This document shows, in pieces, positions 41,581 through 49,939 of a stretch of DNA of 64,000 nucleotides (position 1 is the stretch's first letter; every line of letters starts with the position of its first letter). The notes beneath the pieces are model-generated. The model did not search any database, was not told the origin of the DNA, and saw nothing but the letters and a program-made list of their open reading frames with translations. The stretch is from Pseudomonas arcuscaelestis (GTDB lineage: Bacteria > Pseudomonadota > Gammaproteobacteria > Pseudomonadales > Pseudomonadaceae). The position numbers were made by a program, and so were the translations under genes. The stretch spans positions 99,809 to 163,808 of the forward strand of contig NZ_JACOPV010000017.1 of assembly GCF_016881005.1 (NCBI RefSeq), written 5' to 3'.

Positions 41581-41754
41581 TTTATCCGGTTCAATATTTG
41601 TCACAGAATTGACGCCAAGGAACCGGCGACAATGAGGCATGATCCAACCCTCATTCACAATTCAGGTTGAACATTTTGTCACCGTGATGGTCGTACTGTG
41701 ATCGTGCGGCCAATTTCGAGAACCGCTTCCCCTGAACTAAAACCGGTCAATTAT

Positions 41755-42081
41755 ATGCGCCCAATGAAACAGGCTGTTTACTCAAGCCGCACCGCTGACA
41801 AGTTCGTCGTCCGCCTCCCCGACGGAATGCGTGAGCGCATTGCCGAGGTAGCGCGCCACCACCACCGCAGCATGAACTCTGAAATCATTGCCCGCCTGGA
41901 ACAGAGCCTGATCCAGGAAGGAGCTCTGGGTGATGAACTGAGCATGCGCCTGGACAGCCCGGAGCTGTCATTGCATGAGCGCGAACTGCTGCAACGCTTC
42001 CGTCAACTTTCCCATCGCCAGCAGAATGCCCTGGTGGCGCTGATTGCCCACGACGTCGAGATGGCTGCAGACGCGTCCTGA
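41755..42081 (+). CDS. amrZ: Ribbon-helix-helix regulator AmrZ
   Basis: 108 residues from Met at 41755, the size of P. aeruginosa AmrZ. The disordered arm MRPMKQAVYSSRT leads into the ribbon-helix-helix (about 15-65) with DKFVVRLPDGMRERIAEVARHHHRSMNSEIIARLE, then the C-terminal tetramerisation helices (LSLHERELLQRFRQLSHRQQNALVALIAH). AmrZ controls alginate, c-di-GMP enzymes and motility (it represses fleQ in P. aeruginosa). An earlier in-frame ATG at 41698 is rejected on homology. The 329-base upstream gap has a weak AlgU-like GAACAT-N16-TCGTA near 41669. Confidence 0.95.
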   Translation: MRPMKQAVYSSRTADKFVVRLPDGMRERIAEVARHHHRSMNSEIIARLEQSLIQEGALGDELSMRLDSPELSLHERELLQRFRQLSHRQQNALVALIAHDVEMAADAS

Positions 42082-42100
42082 AGATCGCCAGCGCAATTGA

Positions 42101-42126
42101 AAAAGCCAGCGTAAGCTGGCTTTTTT
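42101..42126. terminator. Bidirectional terminator between amrZ and mgtE
   Basis: AGCCAGC, loop GTAA, GCTGGCT, then TTTTTT on the plus strand; on the minus strand the same stem is followed by TTTTTC. It serves the convergent ends of amrZ and mgtE. Confidence 0.92.
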
Positions 42127-42146
42127 GTGGCTGCGATTTAACTGGC

Positions 42147-43589
42147 TTAGAGCAGGAAGATAGTAGCCAGGCCCAGGAAAATGAAGAAGCCGCCGCTGTC
42201 GGTCATCGCCGTGATCATCACGCTGGCCCCCATCGCAGGGTCGCGACCAAGGCGCGCCAGAGTCATTGGTATCAACACCCCCATCAATGCCGCGAGCAAC
42301 AGATTGAGTGTCATTGCCGCAGTCATCACGACACCCAGCGACCAACTGCCGTACAGCAGGTACGCCACCACACCAATCACACCACCCCATACCAGGCCAT
42401 TGATCAAGCCGACCGCAAGCTCTTTGCGCATCAGGCGCGTGGTGTTGCCCGGGCTGACCTGGTCGAGCGCCATGGCCCGCACGATCATGGTGATGGTCTG
42501 GTTGCCGGAGTTACCTCCAATGCCCGCAACGATGGGCATGAGCGCCGCCAAGGCCACCAGCTTCTCGATTGACCCCTCGAACAGACCGATCACACGCGAC
42601 GCCATAAAGGCAGTGATCAGGTTGATCGCCAGCCACGCCCAACGGTTGCGCAACGAACGCCAGACCGAAGCGAAGATATCTTCTTCTTCGCGCAGACCGG
42701 CCATGTTCAGCACTTCGGTCTCACTTTCCTCACGGATCAGATCGACCATCTCGTCAATGGTCAAACGGCCGATCAGGCGACCGTTCTTGTCCACTACCGG
42801 TGCAGATACCAGGTCGTAACGCTCAAAGGCCTGAGCCGCGTCGTAGGCGTCCTCTTCCGGGTGGAACACCACTGGATCGTCGGCCATGACGTCGGCCACT
42901 TTCTTGTCCGGATCATTGACCAGCAAACGCTTGATCGGCAGCACACCCTTGAGAATACCGTCGTAATCGACCACGAACAGTTTATCGGTATGCCCTGGCA
43001 GCTCCTTGAGCCGACGCAGATAACGCAACACCACTTCGAGACTGACATCTTCGCGGATGGTCACCATCTCGAAGTCCATCAGCGCACCGACCTGCTCCTC
43101 GTCATAGCTCAACGCGGAGCGCACGCGCTCACGCTGCTGGCCATCAAGGGTTTCCATCAGCTCATGGACGACATCACGCGGCAACTCGGGCGCCAGGTCA
43201 GCCAGTTCGTCGGCGTCCATCTCCTTGGCAGCTGCGAGCAACTCATGATCGTCCATGTCGGCGATCAGTGTTTCTCGAACAGAGTCGGATACTTCCAGCA
43301 GGATGTCGCCGTCGCGTTCGGCCTTGACCAACTGCCAGACAGTCAGACGATCGTCCAGAGGCAGGGCTTCGAGAATATAAGCGACGTCAGCAGAGTGCAG
43401 ATCATCAAGCTTACGCTGCAGCTCGACGAGGTTCTGGCGGTGAACGAGGTTTTCTACCAGGTCGTGGTGATGACCTTCCTGGCGATGGGTCAGGTCTTCG
43501 ACCAGGCGTTGACGCTGCAGCAGTTCGACCACCTGAGCCAGGCGATCCTGCAAGCTCTCTTGCGTCTTTTTTGCTTCGATTTCAGTCAT
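42147..43589 (-). CDS. mgtE: Magnesium transporter MgtE
   Basis: 480 residues from Met at 43589, preceded by GGAG; the 10-residue longer frame is rejected. The N-terminal helical MgtE domain (about 40-145: VAYILEALPLDDRLTVWQLV, HELLAAAKEMDADELADLAPELP) is followed by paired CBS domains (about 145-285: VDYDGILKGVLP, VVDKNGRLIGRLTIDEMVDLI) and five membrane helices (about 310-480) with the pore segment PIVAGIGGNSGNQTITMIVRA. The cytosolic domains gate the channel by Mg2+. Confidence 0.96.
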   Translation of the reverse strand: MTEIEAKKTQESLQDRLAQVVELLQRQRLVEDLTHRQEGHHHDLVENLVHRQNLVELQRKLDDLHSADVAYILEALPLDDRLTVWQLVKAERDGDILLEVSDSVRETLIADMDDHELLAAAKEMDADELADLAPELPRDVVHELMETLDGQQRERVRSALSYDEEQVGALMDFEMVTIREDVSLEVVLRYLRRLKELPGHTDKLFVVDYDGILKGVLPIKRLLVNDPDKKVADVMADDPVVFHPEEDAYDAAQAFERYDLVSAPVVDKNGRLIGRLTIDEMVDLIREESETEVLNMAGLREEEDIFASVWRSLRNRWAWLAINLITAFMASRVIGLFEGSIEKLVALAALMPIVAGIGGNSGNQTITMIVRAMALDQVSPGNTTRLMRKELAVGLINGLVWGGVIGVVAYLLYGSWSLGVVMTAAMTLNLLLAALMGVLIPMTLARLGRDPAMGASVMITAMTDSGGFFIFLGLATIFLL

Positions 43590-43885
43590 AGGCGAACTCC
43601 ACTCCCAGCAGCGGAGCACGCCGGGAGAATCAATCAGTCAGATCTTGATTGGCAAAACTTGCTATTGAGTAACTACTGGGTAAGTCCATGGTGGTATTCC
43701 ACAAGCCCCGGCGGGGCTGACGGGCGCAATCATACACCGCTTGTCCTGTCAGGGGGCTGAAAAAATCGCGGTTAGAACAATCGTTTGCGAGACATAGCTC
43801 AGACAACCTGCGCATCTATCAGTGCGACGGCAACCAAGATAAAAAAACACATGTCAGCAATAAAAAGATAGGACACGGAAAAGCA
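43590..43885. other. mgtE upstream region without genes
   Basis: About 300 bases between mgtE and the tRNA-Arg terminator. It holds a short G+C hairpin (AGCCCC/GGGGCT at 43704-43718) inside what may be the mgtE leader. I did not recognise an M-box riboswitch or a convincing promoter; short frames here look accidental. Confidence 0.45.
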
Positions 43886-43913
43886 AAAAGCCCGCCTAAG
43901 AAGGCGGGCTTTC
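43886..43913 (-). terminator. Terminator of the tRNA-Arg cluster
   Basis: On the minus strand AAGCCCGCCT, loop, AGGCGGGCTT then TTTGCTTTT, just 8 bases past the 3' end of the last tRNA-Arg. Confidence 0.9.
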
Positions 43914-43920
43914 TGTTGTA

Positions 43921-43997
43921 TGGTGCACTCAGGAGGATTCGAACCTCCGACCGCTCGGTTCGTAGCCGAGTACTCTATCCAGCTGAGCTATGAGTGC
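43921..43997 (-). tRNA. tRNA-Arg (ACG), copy 3 in transcription order
   Basis: 77 bases. Acceptor GCACTCA/TGAGTGC with A and encoded CCA; anticodon stem CTCGG/CCGAG encloses CTACGAA, anticodon ACG (read as ICG). Identical to the two copies upstream. Confidence 0.97.
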
Positions 43998-44074
43998 AGG
44001 GTTGGCGCTTGATAGACCAGATCACCTCTGGTTGCAGCTGAAGCAACTTTCCAGAAGAAAGCTGCTTCGTCGTA

Positions 44075-44151
44075 TGGTGCACTCAGGAGGATTCGAACCT
44101 CCGACCGCTCGGTTCGTAGCCGAGTACTCTATCCAGCTGAGCTATGAGTGC
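44075..44151 (-). tRNA. tRNA-Arg (ACG), copy 2
   Basis: Identical in sequence to the neighbours. The spacer on each side is also nearly identical, including GGGTTGGCGCTTGAT and GCTGAAGCAACTTT, so the unit of about 154 bases has been duplicated in tandem. Confidence 0.97.
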
Positions 44152-44227
44152 AGGGTTGGCGCTTGATGGACCAGATCACCTCTGGTTACAGCTGAAGCAA
44201 CTTTCTATAAGAAACCGCTTCGTCGTA

Positions 44228-44304
44228 TGGTGCACTCAGGAGGATTCGAACCTCCGACCGCTCGGTTCGTAGCCGAGTACTCTATCCAGCTGAGCTATGA
44301 GTGC
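44228..44304 (-). tRNA. tRNA-Arg (ACG), copy 1
   Basis: First of three identical ACG genes in the leftward tRNA cluster, 108 bases after tRNA-Ser(GCT). Same cloverleaf and anticodon. Confidence 0.97.
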
Positions 44305-44412
44305 ATTTGTTACCGCGCATTATAGGCCGCTAAATCTTTTTGCCAACCACTTTTTCGTTTAATTTCAACGACTTACGCGATTCAGGCAGATTACAGCGTC
44401 CTACATGAATAA

Positions 44413-44503
44413 TGGCGGAGAAGGGGGGATTCGAACCCCCGATACCCTTGTGAGGTATACTCCCTTAGCAGGGGAGCGCCTTCGGCCACTCGGCCACCTC
44501 TCC
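44413..44503 (-). tRNA. tRNA-Ser (GCT)
   Basis: 91 bases with the long variable arm of class II tRNAs. Acceptor GGAGAGG/CTTCTCC, discriminator G, encoded CCA; anticodon stem CTCCC/GGGAG encloses CTGCTAA, anticodon GCT. Confidence 0.97.
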
Positions 44504-44575
44504 GCAACACGGGGCGTATAATAACCAGAGCCTTCCCCGTTTGCAAACTCTTTTTTGAAAAAAAATCGATAAAAA

Positions 44576-44764
44576 TTAATGGCTTGGTTCTTCGTCCTTC
44601 TCTTTCTTGATCCGCAGGTAGATTTCCTCGCGGTGGACGGCCACTTCTTTAGGCGCATTCACACCGATTCGTACCTGGTTTCCTTTGACGCCGAGCACGG
44701 TCACGGTGATTTCGCCGTCGCCAATGATTAGGCTCTCGGCGCACCGACGAGTCAGAATCAGCAT
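44576..44764 (-). CDS. csrA: Carbon storage / post-transcriptional regulator CsrA (RsmA)
   Basis: 62 residues, the full family length: MLILTRRCAESLIIGDGEI (Arg-6 and Arg-7 next to the first RNA-binding strand), VKGNQVRIGVNAPKEVAVHREEIY with the second RNA-contact site around VHREEI. A dimer that binds GGA hairpins near ribosome sites. In pseudomonads it controls secretion, biofilm and motility via the Gac/Rsm cascade. It follows lysC, as in P. aeruginosa rsmA. Confidence 0.97.
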   Translation of the reverse strand: MLILTRRCAESLIIGDGEITVTVLGVKGNQVRIGVNAPKEVAVHREEIYLRIKKEKDEEPSH

Positions 44765-44820
44765 ATCTTTCTCCTCACGAAATTCAGTTCAGGGGTAACA
44801 GTCTGCAAAAAGGGCTTGAG

Positions 44821-44843
44821 CCTTTAGCCCGTGACGGCTAAAG
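44821..44843 (-). other. Hairpin in the csrA leader
   Basis: CCTTTAGCC and GGCTAAAGG form a 9-bp stem with a 5-base loop (44821-44843), about 57 bases upstream of csrA. It could be an attenuator or a stability hairpin. No U-run directly follows on the minus strand. Confidence 0.45.
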
Positions 44844-44908
44844 GCCTACGCCTAAGTATTGACCAGTGCGAGCAAAACGACAGATTTCTCACACCCGCCA
44901 GAAACGCG

Positions 44909-44933
44909 AAGGGCGCGGCTAAGCCGCGCCCTT
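44909..44933 (-). terminator. Terminator-like hairpin after lysC
   Basis: AAGGGCGCGGC / GCCGCGCCCTT, an 11-bp perfect stem with a 3-base loop, 12 bases past the lysC stop. The following minus-strand sequence (TTCGCGTTTCTGG) is only weakly U-rich, so some read-through to csrA is likely. Confidence 0.7.
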
Positions 44934-44944
44934 GAGGCATTGCC

Positions 44945-46180
44945 TTACTCACCCTGTCGGGCGGGGGCGTCCAGTTCGAATGCGGTGTGCAGCGCGCGCA
45001 CCGCCAGCTCCAGGTACTTCTCTTCGATCACCACCGAGACTTTGATCTCGGAGGTAGAGATCATCTGGATGTTGATGCTTTCTTTGGCCAGTGCTTCGAA
45101 CATGCGGCTAGCGACACCTGCGTGAGAGCGCATGCCGACACCAACGATCGAGACCTTGGCAATATTGGTATCACCTACTACTTCACGTGCGTTGAGTTCC
45201 TGGGCGGTAGTTGCCAGAACTTTGTGCGCCTTGTCGTAGTCATTGCGGTGCACGGTGAAGGTGAAGTCAGTGGTGTTATCGTGCGAAACGTTCTGCACGA
45301 TCATGTCGACTTCAATGTTCGCGGCACTGATCGGGCCGAGGATCTTGAAAGCAACGCCCGGGGTATCCGGTACGCCACGAATGGTCAGCTTGGCCTCATC
45401 GCGATTGAAGGCGATGCCGGAAATGATCGGCTGTTCCATGGATTCCTCTTCATCAATAGTAATGAGGGTACCCGGACCCTCCTGGAAGCTGTGCAGTACG
45501 CGCAGCGGAACGCTGTACTTGCCGGCGAACTCGACGGCACGGATCTGCAGCACCTTGGAACCGAGGCTGGCCATCTCCAGCATCTCTTCGAAGGTAATCT
45601 TGTCCAGGCGCTGAGCCTGGGACACCACGCGTGGATCGGTGGTGTAGACACCGTCTACATCGGTGTAGATCTGGCACTCGTCAGCCTTCAGTGCTGCCGC
45701 CAGGGCTACGCCCGTGGTGTCGGAACCGCCGCGCCCCAGGGTGGTGATATTGCCCTGCTCGTCGACGCCCTGGAATCCTGCAACCACAACCACCTTGCCG
45801 GCCTTGAGGTCACCACGAATTTTCTGATCGTCGATCTGCAGGATGCGCGCCTTGTTGTGCGCACTATCGGTGAGGATGCGCACCTGGTTACCGGTGTATG
45901 ACACCGCAGGAACCCCACGCTTCATCAATGCCATGGCCAGCAAGGCAATTGTTACCTGCTCGCCAGTGGAGACGATCACATCCAGTTCACGTGGAACTGG
46001 CTGATCGCTGATCTGCTTGGCCAGGTCGATCAGGCGATTGGTTTCGCCACTCATCGCCGACAACACGACCACCAGATCATCGCCGGCCTCGCGGAATTTC
46101 TTGACCTTGTCGGCAACCTGTTCGATTCGCTCGACCGTGCCGACCGAAGTGCCGCCAAATTTCTGTACGATCAACGCCAT
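44945..46180 (-). CDS. lysC: Aspartate kinase
   Basis: 411 residues. Kinase domain with MALIVQKFGGTSVG at the N-terminus, SAMSGETNRLI, STGEQVTIALLAMAL, and FQGVDEQGNITTLGRGGSDTTGVALA. Two ACT domains follow (about 265-405) with ISGIAFNRDEAKLTIRGVPDTPG and KVSIVGVGMRSHAGVASRMFEAL. It phosphorylates aspartate for lysine, threonine and methionine synthesis and is feedback-inhibited through the ACT domains. An internal ATG at 45439 with AAGAGGAA 5-6 bases upstream could start a separate regulatory beta chain (164 residues). It sits between alaS and csrA. Confidence 0.97.
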   Translation of the reverse strand: MALIVQKFGGTSVGTVERIEQVADKVKKFREAGDDLVVVLSAMSGETNRLIDLAKQISDQPVPRELDVIVSTGEQVTIALLAMALMKRGVPAVSYTGNQVRILTDSAHNKARILQIDDQKIRGDLKAGKVVVVAGFQGVDEQGNITTLGRGGSDTTGVALAAALKADECQIYTDVDGVYTTDPRVVSQAQRLDKITFEEMLEMASLGSKVLQIRAVEFAGKYSVPLRVLHSFQEGPGTLITIDEEESMEQPIISGIAFNRDEAKLTIRGVPDTPGVAFKILGPISAANIEVDMIVQNVSHDNTTDFTFTVHRNDYDKAHKVLATTAQELNAREVVGDTNIAKVSIVGVGMRSHAGVASRMFEALAKESINIQMISTSEIKVSVVIEEKYLELAVRALHTAFELDAPARQGE

Positions 46181-46234
46181 TTCAAAGCCGCCTCAGCCCA
46201 TGAAGGGCACCCAATAAACATTCAAACGACACAA

Positions 46235-46259
46235 CGGCCCGCCACTAGACGACGGGCCG
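46235..46259 (-). terminator. Hairpin between alaS and lysC
   Basis: CGGCCCG (46235-46241) pairs with CGGGCCG (46253-46259), 10 bases past the alaS stop; TTGTGTCGTTTG follows on the minus strand. Probably a partial terminator. Confidence 0.6.
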
Positions 46260-46268
46260 AAGAGTGTC

Positions 46269-48887
46269 TTAAACGCCCTGCTCCACGAATGGCACGGTCA
46301 GGGCCAGCGCGTTGTCCAGCGCTGCGGCGTCAACGCCACCGCCTTGCGCCATATCTGGACGACCGCCACCCTTGCCGCCCACAGCGGCAGCGGCTTGCTT
46401 CATCAAATCACCGGCTTTGAGTTGGCCAGTCAGGTCTTTGGTCACACCTGCAACCAATACAACCTTTTCCTCATGGACACTGCCGAGCAGGATCACTGCG
46501 CGGCCGAGTTTGTTCTTCAGTTGATCGACCAGCGCCAACAGCGCCTTGCCGTCCTGACCATCCAGGCGCGCGGCCAGGACTTTGACACCCTTGACCTCGA
46601 CAGCCGAGTTGGACAGATCGTCGCCTGCAGCACTGGCAGCCTTGGCTTGCAGTTGTTCCAGTTGTTTTTCCAACTGACGGTTGCGCTCCAGCACTGCCGA
46701 GAGCTTGTCGATCAGATTGTCGCGGCTGCCCTTGACCAGTTGCGCAGCTTCCTTGAGTTGCTCTTCGGCAGCGTTAAGGTAAGCCAGTGCCGCTTCGCCA
46801 GTGACCGCTTCGATACGGCGCACACCGGAAGCAACACCCCCTTCGCTGATGATCTTGAGCAGGCCGATATCGCCGGTACGCTTGGCATGGATACCGCCAC
46901 ACAGCTCGACTGAGAAATCGCCACCCATGCTCAGTACGCGCACGCTGTCGCCATACTTCTCACCGAACAGCGCCATGGCGCCCTTCTGCTTGGCCGTATC
47001 GATATCGGTCTCTTCGGTTTGCACCTCGGAGTTCTTACGCACTTCGCGGTTGACGATGTCTTCCAGGGCCTTGAGCTGCTCTGGCTTGACGGCCTCGAAG
47101 TGGCTGAAGTCAAAACGCAAGCGTTGGCTATCAACCAACGAGCCTTTCTGCTGTACATGATCACCCAGCACCTGACGCAGGGCAGCATGCAGCAAGTGGG
47201 TAGCCGAATGGTTCAGCGAGGTGGCGTGCTGCACATCGGCATCGACCTTGGCCAGAACCTTGGTGCCGACCACCAGCGTACCGCTGGCCACCTGGCCGTG
47301 GTGCAGAAATGCGCCGCCAGTCTTGGTGGTGTCGCGCACATCGAAGCGCATGTTGCCAGCCTGCAGGTAGCCGGTGTCACCCACCTGGCCGCCGGACTCG
47401 GCATAGAACGGCGTGCGATCGAGAATCACAACGCCCTGCTCGCCTTCACCCAATTGCTCAACGACTTTACCGTCCTTATAAAGAGCAACGATGTTCGCCT
47501 CGCCTTCAGTGGCGCTATAACCGATGAACTCGGTAGGGACGTCGACTTTGACCAGGGTGTTGTAGTCCAGGCCGAAGGCACTGGCGGAACGCGCGCGCTC
47601 ACGCTGCGCTTCCATTTCACGCTCGAAACCTTCTTCGTCGATGGTCAGCTCGCGCTCACGAGCGATGTCGGCAGTCAGGTCCATCGGGAAACCGTAGGTG
47701 TCGTAGAGTTTGAACACCACATCACCCGGTACCACGTTGCCCTTGAGTTCGGCCAGATCCTGCTCGAGGATTTTCAGGCCCTGCTCCAGGGTCTTGGCGA
47801 ACTGCTCTTCTTCAGCTTTGAGCACGCGCTCGATATTGGCTTGCTGCTGTTTGAGCTCGGGGAAGGCTTCGCCCATTTCAGTCGCCAGGGCTGCAACGAT
47901 CTTGTAGAAGAAGCTACCGGTGGCCCCCAACTTGTTGCCGTGGCGGCAAGCGCGGCGAATGATGCGACGCAGCACATAGCCCCGTCCTTCGTTCGATGGC
48001 AGCACGCCATCGGCGATCAGGAAACCGCAGGAACGAATGTGGTCGGACACCACCTTGAGCGACGACTGCTCCTCGTTCTTGCAGCCAATCGCAGCAGCGG
48101 AAGCATCGAGCAAGCTGCGGAACAGATCGATTTCATAGTTCGAGTGCACGTGCTGCATCACCGCACTGATACGCTCCAGGCCCATGCCGGTATCTACCGA
48201 AGGTGCTGGCAGCGGGTGCAGTACGCCATCGGCAGTACGGTTGAACTGCATGAATACGTTGTTCCAGATCTCGATGTAGCGATCACCGTCTTCTTCTGGC
48301 GAGCCAGGCGGGCCACCCCAGATGTCCGCGCCGTGGTCGTAGAAGATCTCGGTGCAAGGACCGCACGGGCCGGTATCACCCATGGTCCAGAAGTTATCGG
48401 ACGCGTACGGCGCACCTTTGTTGTCACCAATACGCACCATGCGCTCGGCAGGCACACCGATTTCCTTGGTCCAGATGTCGTATGCCTCATCGTCGCTGGC
48501 ATACACGGTCACCCAGAGTTTTTCCTCTGGCAGGCCAAGCACCTTGGTCAGGAAAGTCCAGGCATAGGTGATTGCGTCTTTCTTGAAGTAGTCACCGAAG
48601 CTGAAGTTACCCAGCATTTCGAAGAACGTATGGTGACGCGCGGTGTAGCCGACGTTTTCCAGGTCGCTGTTCTTGCCGCCTGCGCGAACGCACTTCTGGC
48701 TGCTGGTCGCGCGGGTGTAGGCGCGCTTTTCCTGGCCAAGGAAGCAGTCCTTGAACTGGTTCATCCCCGCGTTGGTGAACAGCAGGGTCGGGTCGTTGCC
48801 CGGAATCAAGGAGCTGGAGGCAACTCGGGTATGTCCCTGCTCTTCGAAGAAGCGAAGGAAGGCTTCACGGATTTCTGCGCTTTTCAT
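46269..48887 (-). CDS. alaS: Alanine-tRNA ligase
   Basis: 872 residues from Met at 48887, chosen for GGAAGAA just upstream; the 11-residue longer frame is rejected. Class II catalytic core (FTNAGMNQFKDCFLG, RHHTFFEMLGNFSFGDYFK, GDTGPCGPCTEIF), tRNA-binding domain, editing domain with the zinc/catalytic HSATHLLHAALR and CGGIHAKRTGDIG, and the C-terminal coiled coil plus C-Ala (GGKGGGRPDMAQGGG). It charges tRNA-Ala and clears Ser/Gly mischarging. Its position ahead of lysC-csrA is conserved in pseudomonads. Confidence 0.98.
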   Translation of the reverse strand: MKSAEIREAFLRFFEEQGHTRVASSSLIPGNDPTLLFTNAGMNQFKDCFLGQEKRAYTRATSSQKCVRAGGKNSDLENVGYTARHHTFFEMLGNFSFGDYFKKDAITYAWTFLTKVLGLPEEKLWVTVYASDDEAYDIWTKEIGVPAERMVRIGDNKGAPYASDNFWTMGDTGPCGPCTEIFYDHGADIWGGPPGSPEEDGDRYIEIWNNVFMQFNRTADGVLHPLPAPSVDTGMGLERISAVMQHVHSNYEIDLFRSLLDASAAAIGCKNEEQSSLKVVSDHIRSCGFLIADGVLPSNEGRGYVLRRIIRRACRHGNKLGATGSFFYKIVAALATEMGEAFPELKQQQANIERVLKAEEEQFAKTLEQGLKILEQDLAELKGNVVPGDVVFKLYDTYGFPMDLTADIARERELTIDEEGFEREMEAQRERARSASAFGLDYNTLVKVDVPTEFIGYSATEGEANIVALYKDGKVVEQLGEGEQGVVILDRTPFYAESGGQVGDTGYLQAGNMRFDVRDTTKTGGAFLHHGQVASGTLVVGTKVLAKVDADVQHATSLNHSATHLLHAALRQVLGDHVQQKGSLVDSQRLRFDFSHFEAVKPEQLKALEDIVNREVRKNSEVQTEETDIDTAKQKGAMALFGEKYGDSVRVLSMGGDFSVELCGGIHAKRTGDIGLLKIISEGGVASGVRRIEAVTGEAALAYLNAAEEQLKEAAQLVKGSRDNLIDKLSAVLERNRQLEKQLEQLQAKAASAAGDDLSNSAVEVKGVKVLAARLDGQDGKALLALVDQLKNKLGRAVILLGSVHEEKVVLVAGVTKDLTGQLKAGDLMKQAAAAVGGKGGGRPDMAQGGGVDAAALDNALALTVPFVEQGV

Positions 48888-49125
48888 AGGTTCTTCCACG
48901 GAAACGGCGGCCTGCGTCAAATTGACGAAACGACGGCAAAGGGCCGCATTATATCGGGCCTTAGGCCTGGGTGCAGTGTGTTTATGCTATAGAAACCGTC
49001 AATTGGACTGCTTGCAACGGTTTCCTCGATGAAATGGCATTCATCCGACAAAAAAATCGTTAGCAGCCTATACGTTCAAGCGGCAGATGTGCTAATAATT
49101 CGCTGCCACCGACGACCGGTGGCAA

Positions 49126-49273
49126 CGTTCTCAGGGCGGGGTGCAATTCCCCACCGGCGGTAATTGCGCACCATGCGCATAGCCCGCGAGCGCTTGCAGG
49201 CTTGCCTGCAAGGTCAGCAGACCCGGTGTGATTCCGGGGCCGACGGTCATAGTCCGGATGAAGAGAGAACGGG
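49126..49273 (+). ncRNA. FMN riboswitch (RFN element)
   Basis: The conserved blocks are visible in order: CGTTCTCAGGGCGGGGTG, AATTCCCCACCGGCGGTAAT, AGCCCGCGAGCG, GGTCAGCAGACCCGGTGTGA, TTCCGGGGCCGACGGTCATA, and GTCCGGATGAAGAGAGAACG closing the P1 stem with GTTCTC. It ends about 95 bases before the ribH2 start, leaving room for a translation- or transcription-switching stem (CCTGTTTCTCATACAAACAGG, 49335-49355, can fold into a small hairpin next to the ribosome site). It lowers expression when FMN is plentiful. Confidence 0.97.
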
Positions 49274-49367
49274 ATAGGCACCGCCGTGCCTGTCGCTGCG
49301 CACCTGCGTGGCGAAGTCCCCTTCGATCCAGATGCCCTGTTTCTCATACAAACAGGAGTCCGTTTCA

Positions 49368-49874
49368 ATGCAACCTACCGCAATCGATAGCAAAAACCCT
49401 TCCCACGAGCGGATCGCGTTTATCCAGGCCTGCTGGCACAAGGATATTGTCGATCAGGCACGCAAAGCGTTCGTCGAGGAAATGCTCGTTTTGGGCTATC
49501 AGGCCAGCGACATCGACTTTTTTGAAGTCGGTGGCGCCTTTGAAATTCCCCTGCACGCCAAACTGCTGGCTCGTACTGGTCGCTATGCCGGCATCGTTGC
49601 CGCCGGTCTGGTCGTCGATGGTGGTCTGTATCGCCATGAGTTTGTAGCCCAGGCGGTGATCAGCGGCCTGATGCAGGTGCAGCTTGAAACCGAAGTACCG
49701 GTGTTCTCTGCGGTACTCACCCCGCATCACTTCCATGCAGGCGACGAGCATCAGAACTTCTACTTCGAGCACTTCCTGGTGAAAGGCGCCGAGGCCGCGA
49801 AGACCTGCGCCGACACACTACAGAAGTTGCGCGCCATACGCCGCATCGAAGCACCGCAAAAACGCGTAGGTTGA
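49368..49874 (+). CDS. ribH: Type-II 6,7-dimethyl-8-ribityllumazine synthase (RibH2-like)
   Basis: 168 residues from Met at 49368 (ACAGGAGT upstream). RIAFIQACWHKDIVDQARKAF, VGGAFEIPLHAKLLARTGRYAGIVAAGLVVDGGLYRHEFVA, VQLETEVPVFSAVLTPHHFH. The IPLHAK, DGGIYRHEFVA and LTPHHFH blocks match Brucella RibH2, the decameric type-II lumazine synthase, rather than the icosahedral RibH of the main riboflavin operon (which has the GxTxHFDYV block). It condenses the ribityl pyrimidine with the four-carbon ketone phosphate to give the riboflavin precursor. It is a second, FMN-riboswitch-controlled copy standing alone. Confidence 0.92.
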   Translation: MQPTAIDSKNPSHERIAFIQACWHKDIVDQARKAFVEEMLVLGYQASDIDFFEVGGAFEIPLHAKLLARTGRYAGIVAAGLVVDGGLYRHEFVAQAVISGLMQVQLETEVPVFSAVLTPHHFHAGDEHQNFYFEHFLVKGAEAAKTCADTLQKLRAIRRIEAPQKRVG

Positions 49875-49939
49875 TTGGCAGTGGCCGAGGTGGAAGCAAC
49901 GCTTCTACCTTGGTCAACTGAGAACCGACAGGGTTTGAT

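Noticed and set aside
41669..41695. AlgU (sigma-22) promoter upstream of amrZ
   Set aside because: GAACAT-N16-TCGTA departs from GAACTT/TCTGA in both boxes; mentioned with amrZ but not called as a separate feature.
43590..43885. Possible Mg2+ riboswitch upstream of mgtE
   Set aside because: Only a short G+C hairpin is visible; no M-box or mgtA-type leader blocks were recognised.
43921..44304. Regularly spaced repeats of about 154 bases, considered as a CRISPR-like array
   Set aside because: Each repeat is a tRNA-Arg gene with cloverleaf pairing; the spacers are similar to one another, not unique.
44401..44658. 85-codon leftward ORF across tRNA-Ser and the csrA 3' end
   Set aside because: It overlaps a tRNA gene and csrA in another frame.
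47019..48992. 657-codon rightward ORF opposite alaS
   Set aside because: Antisense shadow of a fully recognisable alanine-tRNA ligase.
49060..49368. 102-codon leftward ORF across the FMN riboswitch
   Set aside because: The region is a structured RNA on the plus strand; the frame has no support.
49886..49911. Hairpin AGGTGGAAGC/GCTTCTACCT after the lumazine synthase gene
   Set aside because: It has one G-U pair, no U-tract and no clear role; too weak to list as a terminator.
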